A DNA stretch of 10,920 bases, taken from NCBI GenBank assembly GCA_020849195.1, contig JADLGT010000100.1, positions 1 through 10,920 of the forward strand, in the 5' to 3' direction. The notes under the pieces were generated by a model, which saw nothing but the letters and a program-made list of their open reading frames with translations, was not told where the DNA came from and made no database searches. Within the stretch, counting starts at the first letter, position 1. Every line of letters begins with the position of its first letter. Below, piece by piece: positions 1 to 6,557 of this stretch. The stretch is from Bacteroidia bacterium (GTDB lineage Bacteria > Bacteroidota > Bacteroidia > JABDFU01). The position numbers were made by a program, and so were the translations under genes.

Positions 1-500
1 CGCCTTTAAAATTTCTTTTTAACCCTGACGATAACATTTCTTTGCGGGCTATTTGGCTTAGTTCATGAAAGGTTAAGGGATGCATAGAGTCTTTGCCGTA
101 CATGTCGCGGGGGACGACTAAATTAACGCTTTGAAGGAAGTACCACTTACCGTTAATTTTTTTTCCTATAATTTTTTGTACACTTTCTGATACACATTCT
201 CGACATGCACCATGATTTATATTTATAGTTGTAACAAGTTTATCTCCCGATTTATTTAAATAAATAAGCGAGTCTATTTCCCAATCCCACAAGTACTGAC
301 TCTGATAGCTTAACAATAAAGAATCTACATATAGTGATATCGAATCCTTTAAGGTTTTATACGCATCAGAATAGCTCTCGAATTTTGCCTTGACATATCC
401 ATCGAGTTTTGTGCCTCTTGGTACGCCTCTAGCATTATCGTTGTTACATGATAAATAAATAAATAAATAAATAAATAAATTTATTTTCTCGTTTTAACAT
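1..500 (-). CDS. Second immunity-type lipoprotein (imm2), partial, out of frame with its ATG in this copy
   Basis: Translating the minus strand from the left edge back to about 493 gives a protein clearly homologous to the lipoprotein at 852-1604. Shared segments are YLWDW, KLVTTIN/RLVTTIN, the CREC/CKEC pair followed by VS, NGKWYF, VPR, YGKDSMHPL, FHELSQIARKEM. Upstream in this frame lies a hydrophobic FIYLFIYL stretch ending in the lipobox YLSC, then NNDNARG, so it would be an exported lipoprotein. The only good start is ATG at 500-498, preceded by AAGGAG, and it is in another frame: as written it makes 18 residues and stops at 444-446. Removing one ATTT unit gives MLKRENKFIYLFIYLSC followed by the mature protein. 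The gene is cut by the window edge. By position behind a toxin tip I infer an immunity role. The family is not one I can name. Confidence 0.72.
451..480. repeat. ATTT/ATAA tetranucleotide simple-sequence repeat (7.5 units)
   Basis: There are thirty bases of perfect period-4 repeat, bounded by g at 450 and t at 481. On the minus strand it reads as ATTT units between the start codon and the lipobox of imm2. Three units (12 bases) encode Phe-Ile-Tyr-Leu, so the repeat itself makes the hydrophobic core of the signal peptide. Each unit gained or lost shifts the frame by 4 bases. This is the classic substrate for slipped-strand mispairing. Confidence 0.95.
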
Positions 501-509
501 CACCTCGAT

Positions 510-515
510 CTCCTT
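510..515 (-). promoter_or_regulatory. Ribosome-binding site for imm2 (AAGGAG)
   Basis: AAGGAG lies nine bases upstream of the ATG at 500-498 on the minus strand, inside the last codons of the toxin-tip fragment. It supports that ATG as the real start although its frame is broken downstream. Bacteroidetes depend less on such sites than proteobacteria, so the weight is moderate. Confidence 0.55.
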
Positions 516-799
516 TTTGAATTCTTTTAAATACCCACCCATAGTTTTCAATATAATGACTTTCTAAAAAGCCTTTTTTTTCTCCCGAAGGTATGTAAAC
601 CCTGCTAGGGTCGGGCAGCCCTCGAACCTTGCATTGTGGCGCCACGCCGTCTTGGTCGTATCTGGAGTCGTTTACTTCGTCGCTTCCATATTGCCACACT
701 TCTTCAAAATCGCTTGTGTTAATTGCACCGCTGCAGGCATTTTCAGGAGCAATAATATAATACCTCCCCAATTTTAGTTTTGCTATTTGCAATTGCATT

Positions 800-840
800 A
801 TCATGCCCTGGGCATAGGCAAAGCCCATACTGTGGCAAAC
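800..840. repeat. Near-identical junction block, copy in the orphan cassette
   Basis: These 41 bases match 1904-1944 at 39 positions, in the same orientation and codon phase. The block encodes the nucleophile elbow of the hydrolase. Identity stops sharply at 841 (compared with 1945), where the orphan cassette begins. Downstream similarity is mainly at the protein level. It is a plausible crossover site between the full toxin and the orphan tip. Confidence 0.85.
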
Positions 841-851
841 CTGCAACTACA

Positions 852-1604
852 CTAAAGTGCAGGCGTATTTTCTTTCTTCCTCCGCAAGGGCTTGTACTCG
901 TTGGTATCAATTTTGTGTTTCCACTTGTCTAAAATTTTGAACCAATGTACGCTGTCAACAAAATTTTTATGTTCGGGCATTCTAAATTCTTCTCCGGCTG
1001 ATACCATTCCGGGGCTTTTGGGATGTGGGTATGCGTAAAAACCCGCATTATAAAAATGTGCATCCACCCACTCGTCGCTCACAACTAGTTCGCCTTTGTT
1101 GTTTTTTATTAATGCGCCTCTGAACATTTCTTTGCGTGCTATTTGGCTTAGCTCGTGGAAGCTTAAGGGATGCATGGAGTCTTTGCCGTAATATTCGCGG
1201 GGAACAATTAGTGTTCCTCCTCCCGAAAAAAAGTACCACTTGCCATTTAGTTGTTTCCCGAGAAGTTTAATTATCTCATCTGAAACACATTCTTTACAAC
1301 TTCCAGAACAAATATTTATAGTTGTTACAAGTCTGTTATTTTCATTATTGATACAAATAAATGAATCGACCTGCCAATCCCATAAATATTCTCCCAAAAA
1401 ATCTTCTAATGAGGAATCGACATAACTAAAAATTGAATCTCTCAATAACTCATGTATATTTTTATAGTTTTTATAGTTTTTCGTCAAATATATTTCTTTA
1501 GCATCAATAACTTGTTCGTGTTTTGGGCTGTAGCAACCATATAACATTAACAAAAAAAAAATTAGTATGCTAGTTCCGTTTTTTGATATATCCTTTTTGT
1601 CCAT
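852..1604 (-). CDS. Immunity-type lipoprotein (imm1) paired with the upstream toxin
   Basis: This protein of about 250 residues starts MDKKDISKNG, has a hydrophobic stretch SILIFFLLMLY and a lipobox-like LYGC (Cys24), so it is probably a lipoprotein anchored in the envelope. I chose ATG 1604 over ATG 1631 because it places charged residues directly before the hydrophobic core; the longer form adds nine residues. The start lies inside the last codons of the toxin (overlap about 35 bases), which indicates translational coupling. The mature part holds Cys-Ser-Gly-Ser-Cys-Lys-Glu-Cys, a GKWYF strand, a YGKDSMHPLSFHELSQIARKE-type stretch and a basic C-terminus. A homologous gene follows the orphan toxin tip, so by position it is a cognate immunity protein. 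An envelope location fits a toxin that attacks lipids or other envelope substrates. I do not recognise the family, and the biochemical role is inferred. Confidence 0.75.
   Translation of the reverse strand: MDKKDISKNGTSILIFFLLMLYGCYSPKHEQVIDAKEIYLTKNYKNYKNIHELLRDSIFSYVDSSLEDFLGEYLWDWQVDSFICINNENNRLVTTINICSGSCKECVSDEIIKLLGKQLNGKWYFFSGGGTLIVPREYYGKDSMHPLSFHELSQIARKEMFRGALIKNNKGELVVSDEWVDAHFYNAGFYAYPHPKSPGMVSAGEEFRMPEHKNFVDSVHWFKILDKWKHKIDTNEYKPLRRKKENTPAL
1552..1561. repeat. Homopolymer A10/T10 in the imm1 signal peptide
   Basis: Ten consecutive A on the plus strand read as T10 in the coding strand, inside the Ile-Phe-Phe-Leu codons of the imm1 signal-peptide core. As written, the gene is in frame. 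The tract is long enough to be slip-prone and sits at the position equivalent to the ATTT repeat of imm2. Confidence 0.85.
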
Positions 1605-4600
1605 TTTTAATCGTATTAAATATCCATCCATAATTTTTTACATAGTGGCAATTGTCGAATGCTTTTGCAAAACCAGGGTTGGGCGGAATGGCTACTCGAT
1701 TATCGCTAGGTAATCCAAAAATAGCAGCCTGCGGCGCCACGCCGTCTTGCTCCCACATATCGTCCTGTCCGGCCATACCTAAGTTGCTTCCGTATTGCCA
1801 TACTTGGTCAAAATCGTTCAGGTTTATACTTCCGCTGCCACCGTTTTCCGGAGCTAAAATATAATACCTGCCCAATTTTATTTTTGCTATTTTAAATATT
1901 TCTATCATGCCTTGGGCATAGGCAAAGCCCATGCTGTGGCAAACTATGTCTAAGGTATCGGTATTTTTATTAAAGACTACCTTGCCCTCATTAATTTTTT
2001 CGAGTAACAAGTTAGCGGCCTTCATACCGTTTACAACACGTGTGTTAAAACCTGCCGTATTGGGGCTTGTGTTCAAATGCACACAACTGTTGTTGTGGTA
2101 ACAACGATCGGGAAATGAGTTGTAATTTAAATCCTTATAGTTGTACATGTCTAAGCGTCCTTCGGCTTTCATTTGATCGATGGTTCTATTCGCATTTTTT
2201 GAGCTGTTGTAACTGTCTAAAAAATTCAGTTGGCTGCTCGTTACCCCGCCCGACTTATGATTGGAGGTGGTGATGCTGTGATGCCCATCGGCATACACAA
2301 CATTTTTTGTGCCTATCCGGTTCATGAACTGGGCATCTATTCCGCTCCAGTAATTTAATACGTCGGTTTGGTATAACTCGTTTTTTGTATCGGGTAATTC
2401 TACCACAGGTATCCAGGCTTGCTCGTCAATCCGGTATCCATTTACGAATAGTAATAAGTTTTTTGTCGGCAGAGTATTTTCTAAATAAATTTTCAGGTTG
2501 ATAAGTTTGCTTTCGGGCCATGCAAAAATTTTAACTCTGCCTTCTATGTCTAAACATTTTTTGGGGTTCCCTCCAAATGCGTAAGTTGTTTCCGTAATAT
2601 TATTTTTGGGGCTAATTACTGTTCCGTACTGCGAAAGGATTTTTATGTAAAGTCCATCGTACTTTATGCCGTTTATGTATGTAGTGTCTGCCGACATATA
2701 GCTGTTGTACTTTCCGCTCATATCTATCGCAGCATTTGTTCGGCACGCATTTTTTGTTTCTGTCAATAACTCCAAAAGTTGTTTACGTAAATCTCTGTAG
2801 GCCGCATCCTCTTCCTGGTCTGTCCAATTAAACACGGGAACTTTGCTGTGTATGCGTGTCCATTGTGTAGCGTTAAGTGCAGTGCCTGTGCCGTAATCCA
2901 TCAGGTTGTCGGTTGTGCCTTGTGTTGTTTGCGGGAAGCTGTGTTCGAGCCCAAAGGTGCCGTGAGCCAACTCGTGAGCTATGGTTCTTATTGCCTGATC
3001 GTCGCCGCCCGAATTGGGGCGGCTCACAAAGCCTACTGCTCTTCCTCTTACCATATAACCTTGTGTGGATTTGTCGCTAAAGCTGTTTACCACAAACAAA
3101 TAATACGCGCTCTTATCGTAGCTGCTGTCTTTGCGGAAGGCGTCGCGTATAACACGCATCTCCTCGCTGTATTTGTTCATTAACGTTGCATCGGCTACAT
3201 CAAGTCCATTGTTGTTGCTGTCGTAATTTATGTTCAGGTTGGGAGCCGTGCTTACGCTCCATGTTACGTTCGCCTGTCGGTAAATGGTGTTTATGTTGTC
3301 CTGTAGGTTTGTGGGTGCTGCTGCTCCGTTCACCGGAACTATTACTAATTTTCTGCTTATGGGTTTTAAACTTATTACGTTCAGCTTCCCTATTTTGCTG
3401 TTGTTGTAATAGGCGTAAACGCTTTGGGCTTCGGCGGGCACTGTTATTGTTTGCTTGCCTGCATTGTTTTGCAGTACGATGTCTTGTCCGGATTGTGTTT
3501 TAAATTTTAATTTTCCCGCTTCAACATTTTTTATGTTTATTTCAACGGCTGCCTCATCGCTTTGTCCTTCGGCTATGCCGATAAGGGGAACAAAATAATT
3601 TTTTTTGTTCGGCAATACGATGGCTTCGTATTCGTTTGCCCGCGCGGCGTATTGTTTTTCGTCGAAGCCATATTTTTTAGTTGTGCTTGCTTTAAAAACT
3701 ATGTTCAGGCTGTCGCTTGCCTCTAATTGGTCGCTGCTTGGTTTAATGTAGCTTGTTTTTGTAACCGTGCCATCCGGACTTATGATGTACTGCGTGCCAT
3801 CTCCGCTGCGTATCACCAAGGCTTCGCCGGGCTTGGGTTTGTCCACACATGTTTCGGGTGTTTTGTTTCCATTGGTAAATAGGCACACCTTGTCGTTTAT
3901 TATCGTAACGCTGTCTATCTTATCTTCTATATAAACTGCTTTTTCTTCGGCTTCTTTTACGGCTTTGTCAAACATCCAATTCTCCACTCCCTCGCTTATG
4001 GCCTTTACTTCGCCAATGAGCAGTTGCCTGTCTTCGTTTACATAAATATTATCGTAAGCCACATTCAGGTCGGTGGCTGCAAAGGGCACTTTTATCCGGC
4101 CAAGTCCGCTGTAGTAGCCGTTGCTGCCTTGTATTTGTGTTGCCCGCATCTCGAACTGTCCTACCTGAATTATAATGCCCGCAAAGACCGACAGCAGCGG
4201 TTTTACATTTTGCTCGGGTGTACTTGCGGGTAAATCGCCGCAGGCATATTGTGCCGGTGCCGGTGTTTGAAATACTACCGTGTTGCTCCATGGTCCTATG
4301 TAGCCATCGACGGTAGTGCCCTGCACGCGGGCTTCGTAAGCCATTTGTGGTTCTAAATCATACACCTTTAGGCTGCCGGTGTTTGTCGAACTCTCGAACC
4401 ACTCGCCCTTGCCCTGCTTGCGGTAGTTTACGAGGTACTGTGTGTAAATCGCTAGCGAATCCCATTGCAGTTTAGCCATGCGGGCGCTAAGGGGTATGGC
4501 TTGCAGGTTCAACTTGAGCGCATCGCCCATGCTTTCGTATTTATTGCCGTAACGAAAGCTGCACACCTCGCTGTAGCCTTTGTTCTTAAAATTGTCGTAG

Positions 4601-5427
4601 CCGTTTTTATCTGTTGCGCGCACACGCCAGGCGTATTCCATGCCCGGGTTCAATGGTGTTTCGGCAAGGCCGTAGTTAAGTGTTGTAAAACTTGTGCTGA
4701 GCGAAAATACCGGCGGCAGGGTTTGTACTATGTTATTGGGCTCTGCTCCTTCGGGGCGTATTTCCCACAGCTCGAAAACATATTCAGTGTTTTGTGCCGA
4801 GTTGGGCGAGCCCATATTCATGGGCATCCAACTGAAAGTTATTTGTTGGGGTGTGCCGGTGCTGAGTGTGCTTCCACACAGGGGCAGGTTGAGGCGGGGA
4901 GGGTCGCTTAGGGTCATCCATGCGCTTGCACAGCTTTCGTTGCTCACCTGTATGTTTAAGGGATTGTAATAATCGTAGGCGGTAAAACAAATTTTGTAAT
5001 AGCCTTCGGGCAATACTTTACGCTGCTCGTAATCGGCTTTGTCGATGCCGCTAAAGTCGAGGTTTTTACTGTCGAGCAATTGAGCCAGCACATCGGCGCT
5101 CAGCTCGGTGGGCAGGCCGGGGTCGAGGTTTACAAGCGTACCTTTAAAAAATGGTTTGCTTTGCAACACAAATCCTTGTCCTTCTATTTTTACACTCAGC
5201 CTAAGGGCATAAACGGGTTTGCTTAAATCTTTCAGCAATAAAATAAGGTGCAGCTTTTCGTTGCCGGCTGTGGCATAGTCGGGCAGGTAGCCCGAATAGG
5301 GCGGCAGTAATTGGGTGGTGAGTTGTATGGGGTAGCTTTGTGCTAAAGCTAATCCTGAACCTTTCTTCCCGAAGGGAAAAATAAAAAACAAAGAAAGAAA
5401 AATTGTAACGGAAAAATATTTTCTCAC
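1570..5427 (-). CDS. Exported multidomain polymorphic toxin: FnIII region, HExxH zincin, alpha/beta-hydrolase-like tip
   Basis: This 1285-residue protein starts at GTG 5427; no ATG lies between it and the SOD stop. A signal peptide occupies residues 1-30 and ends ALAQ. Residues 31-300 begin with LLPPYSGYLPDY and include LPEGYYKICFTAYDYYN, a region I recall from Bacteroidetes 'TANFOR'-type proteins (memory only). A fibronectin-III domain lies at about 303-390. Beta-rich linkers follow to about 700. Residues 700-870 form a zincin: HELAHGTFGLEH (His818, Glu819, His822, His829) and a Met-turn-like NLMDYG (Met843). I know this type as a pre-toxin peptidase in Bacteroidetes, probably releasing the tip. 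Residues 985-1285 look like an alpha/beta hydrolase: LLLFVNGYRI (991-1000), Cys-His-Ser-Met-Gly at 1163-1167 with Ser1165 as probable nucleophile, Asp1205 or Asp1228, and His1261. Cys replaces the usual Gly of GxSxG. No type IX sorting domain is seen, so the secretion route is open. The overlapping lipoprotein gene supports a toxin role. Activity is inferred. Confidence 0.8.
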   Translation of the reverse strand: MRKYFSVTIFLSLFFIFPFGKKGSGLALAQSYPIQLTTQLLPPYSGYLPDYATAGNEKLHLILLLKDLSKPVYALRLSVKIEGQGFVLQSKPFFKGTLVNLDPGLPTELSADVLAQLLDSKNLDFSGIDKADYEQRKVLPEGYYKICFTAYDYYNPLNIQVSNESCASAWMTLSDPPRLNLPLCGSTLSTGTPQQITFSWMPMNMGSPNSAQNTEYVFELWEIRPEGAEPNNIVQTLPPVFSLSTSFTTLNYGLAETPLNPGMEYAWRVRATDKNGYDNFKNKGYSEVCSFRYGNKYESMGDALKLNLQAIPLSARMAKLQWDSLAIYTQYLVNYRKQGKGEWFESSTNTGSLKVYDLEPQMAYEARVQGTTVDGYIGPWSNTVVFQTPAPAQYACGDLPASTPEQNVKPLLSVFAGIIIQVGQFEMRATQIQGSNGYYSGLGRIKVPFAATDLNVAYDNIYVNEDRQLLIGEVKAISEGVENWMFDKAVKEAEEKAVYIEDKIDSVTIINDKVCLFTNGNKTPETCVDKPKPGEALVIRSGDGTQYIISPDGTVTKTSYIKPSSDQLEASDSLNIVFKASTTKKYGFDEKQYAARANEYEAIVLPNKKNYFVPLIGIAEGQSDEAAVEINIKNVEAGKLKFKTQSGQDIVLQNNAGKQTITVPAEAQSVYAYYNNSKIGKLNVISLKPISRKLVIVPVNGAAAPTNLQDNINTIYRQANVTWSVSTAPNLNINYDSNNNGLDVADATLMNKYSEEMRVIRDAFRKDSSYDKSAYYLFVVNSFSDKSTQGYMVRGRAVGFVSRPNSGGDDQAIRTIAHELAHGTFGLEHSFPQTTQGTTDNLMDYGTGTALNATQWTRIHSKVPVFNWTDQEEDAAYRDLRKQLLELLTETKNACRTNAAIDMSGKYNSYMSADTTYINGIKYDGLYIKILSQYGTVISPKNNITETTYAFGGNPKKCLDIEGRVKIFAWPESKLINLKIYLENTLPTKNLLLFVNGYRIDEQAWIPVVELPDTKNELYQTDVLNYWSGIDAQFMNRIGTKNVVYADGHHSITTSNHKSGGVTSSQLNFLDSYNSSKNANRTIDQMKAEGRLDMYNYKDLNYNSFPDRCYHNNSCVHLNTSPNTAGFNTRVVNGMKAANLLLEKINEGKVVFNKNTDTLDIVCHSMGFAYAQGMIEIFKIAKIKLGRYYILAPENGGSGSINLNDFDQVWQYGSNLGMAGQDDMWEQDGVAPQAAIFGLPSDNRVAIPPNPGFAKAFDNCHYVKNYGWIFNTIKNGQKGYIKKRN
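1904..1944. repeat. Near-identical junction block, copy in the full toxin gene
   Basis: This is the partner of 800-840 (39 of 41 bases identical, direct orientation, about 1.1 kb apart). It covers toxin codons around Cys1163-His1164-Ser1165. Recombination between the two would join the toxin to the orphan tip in frame and delete the present tip and imm1. Confidence 0.85.
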
Positions 5428-5499
5428 GCCGCCGAAGATAGGAGGTTTGGAGGAGATGAAGCGTATTATTATTTTAGAAAATTGGAAAGGGTATAAATA

Positions 5500-6243
5500 T
5501 TATCTCCCTGCTGCATCAAAAAGTTCATTGGCTGTATCCCAGTTTACTACGTTCCACCAATCGCCAACATAATCGGCGCGCTTGTTTTGGTATTTCAGAT
5601 AGTACGCATGTTCCCATACATCTAATGCCAATACCGGTTTTCCTTTGAAGTCTGAAACGTCCATCAATGGGTTATCTTGATTTGGAGTTGATCCTATTCT
5701 TAGTGTTCCGTTGTCAACTACTAACCATACCCATCCCGATCCGAATCGGGCTTTTGCAGTTTCATTAAATTTTTTCTGAAAATTTTCAACTGATTCGAAT
5801 GTAGATTTTATGGCGTCGCCTAATTTACCGGAAGGCGCTCCGCCGCCTTTTGGTTTCATGAGTTGCCAAAACAAACTATGGTTATAGTGCCCGCCCCCGT
5901 TATTGCGTACGGCAATGGGCTGCTCGGAAAGAGATCGGAATAATTGTTCCAAATCAAATTTGCTGCCCGCCGGTGCGCCTGCGAGTGCTTTGTTTAAATT
6001 ATCTACATATCCTTTGTGGTGTTTATCGTGGTGTATCTGCATGGTTTGTTTATCAATGTAAGGCTCCAATGCTTCGTAAGCATAAGGCAGTGCGGGTAAG
6101 TCAAAAGGGGGCTGTTCGGCTTGTTGTTTTTGTTCGGGAATAAATTCTTCCGAGTTAATGTTGTTGGCAATTAACGAACTTGCAGCTCCTGCAAATGTTA
6201 AGAGCGCTCCTTTTTTAATAAAATCTCTTCGAGTTGTTTTCAT
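5500..6243 (-). CDS. Tat-exported superoxide dismutase, Mn type
   Basis: This 247-residue protein converts superoxide to hydrogen peroxide and oxygen, probably in the periplasm. It begins MKTTRRDFIKKGALLTFAG, a twin-arginine signal; export of the folded, metal-loaded enzyme would fit. The enzyme body starts near residue 47 (FDLPALPYAYEALEP). Metal ligands by comparison with E. coli SodA are His71 (IHHDKHH), His122 (GGGHYNHS), Asp208 and His212 (DVWEHAYY). Gln189 in NQDNP and the GGGHYNH pattern favour manganese over iron; a cambialistic enzyme is possible. I chose ATG 6243 because it gives a proper Tat signal. An ATG further up at 6315 would add 24 residues, partly from a palindromic repeat. 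The toxin gene follows after 72 bases in the same direction with no evident terminator, so co-transcription is possible. Confidence 0.93.
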   Translation of the reverse strand: MKTTRRDFIKKGALLTFAGAASSLIANNINSEEFIPEQKQQAEQPPFDLPALPYAYEALEPYIDKQTMQIHHDKHHKGYVDNLNKALAGAPAGSKFDLEQLFRSLSEQPIAVRNNGGGHYNHSLFWQLMKPKGGGAPSGKLGDAIKSTFESVENFQKKFNETAKARFGSGWVWLVVDNGTLRIGSTPNQDNPLMDVSDFKGKPVLALDVWEHAYYLKYQNKRADYVGDWWNVVNWDTANELFDAAGR

Positions 6244-6282
6244 CTGTATATATTTTTTAAGTTTCTGTTGGTCAGATGCCTG

Positions 6283-6298
6283 CCTGTCGGCAGACAGG
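6283..6298. repeat. Short palindrome (REP-like hairpin)
   Basis: CCTGTC-GGCA-GACAGG forms a 6-bp perfect stem with a 4-base loop, and lies about 40 bases upstream of the SOD start. Palindromes of CCTG..CAGG type are often scattered in Bacteroidetes genomes (general knowledge). No T-run follows that would make it a clear terminator. Confidence 0.5.
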
Positions 6299-6450
6299 GA
6301 ATACGCCATATTCATCTTCGGTTTGTATGCCGCAGGTATATGGCTATTTCATGTGTATATAATTTTGTAAGTAACTGTTTGTCACACGGAATACGCCATA
6401 TTCATTTTCGGTTGGTATGCCGCAGGTATATGGCTATTTCATCGGTATAT
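6298..6450. repeat. Direct repeat pair with 90-base period (6298-6360 and 6388-6450), plus a degenerate third copy
   Basis: Two 63-base copies, 59 of 63 identical, start exactly 90 bases apart. Each contains an inverted pair GCCATAT ... ATATGGC (first copy 6305-6311 and 6338-6344). A degraded third part lies near 6468-6505: gtcagatgcc recurs from 6271-6280 at 6468-6477, followed by a relic of the atatggc-atttcatg end. Together they fill most of the 314-base gap between the SOD and the biotin carrier gene. I see no gene in that gap. Open frames across it repeat the same peptide and have no start context. Confidence 0.8.
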
Positions 6451-6513
6451 GTTTTTTTAATTTAATTGTCAGATGCCCGACTGTTGGCATATGGCAATTT
6501 CATGTTAATGTTT

Positions 6514-6552
6514 AGTTAAGAAATATCAGCCTAATTCTATCTATTCTTAACT
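6514..6552 (-). terminator. Possible terminator hairpin after the biotin carrier gene
   Basis: A 9-base inverted repeat, agttaagaa (6514-6522) and ttcttaact (6544-6552), with a 21-base loop begins a few bases past the stop of the biotin carrier gene. The stem is AT-rich and no strong T-run follows, so the call is weak. Confidence 0.25.
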
Positions 6553-6557
6553 TAATT

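Larger units (their letters stand above)
481..846 (-). pseudogene. Orphan toxin C-terminal cassette, 5'-truncated
   Basis: This open frame of about 121 residues is a second copy of the last 123 residues of the toxin at 1570-5427. Conserved features are VCHSMGFAYAQGMI at the nucleophile elbow, KLGRYYI, APEN, VWQYGS, QDGVAP, HY-x3-NYGW and a basic tail. The only possible start is TTG directly after an in-frame TAG, with no ribosome-binding site. Homology begins abruptly at the GTT TGC CAC codons, four bases after the stop of imm1 and its short spacer. The fragment therefore lacks the first strands of the hydrolase fold and the whole delivery region. It is best read as a displaced toxin tip that would be expressed only after recombination with the full gene, as described for orphan CdiA-CT and Rhs tips. 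It overlaps imm2 by 20 bases. Simple decay is the alternative, although the frame and key residues are intact. Confidence 0.75.

Noticed and set aside
444..500. An 18-residue peptide from the imm2 ATG as a real small protein or leader
   Set aside because: Its sequence is only the signal-peptide repeat read in the wrong frame, and the homology continues in the neighbouring frame.
2848..3503. Plus-strand open frames opposite the zincin region of the toxin
   Set aside because: They are rich in Cys, Leu and Val from reverse reading of a coding strand, have no domain pattern, and the minus-strand protein is clearly real.
4465..4969. Plus-strand open frames opposite the toxin N-terminus
   Set aside because: They overlap the signal-peptide and FnIII part of the toxin on the other strand and show no recognisable features.
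6244..6315. N-terminal extension of the SOD from ATG 6315
   Set aside because: It would put 24 residues before a good Tat signal and run through the palindromic repeat. ATG 6243 is far better.
6158..6465. Small plus-strand open frames across the SOD start and the repeat cluster
   Set aside because: They arise from the repeats and give nearly the same peptide twice, without ribosome-binding site or domain.
6258..6505. CRISPR array
   Set aside because: There are only two to three copies, the units are 63 bases long, the gaps are 27 bases, and no cas genes are present.
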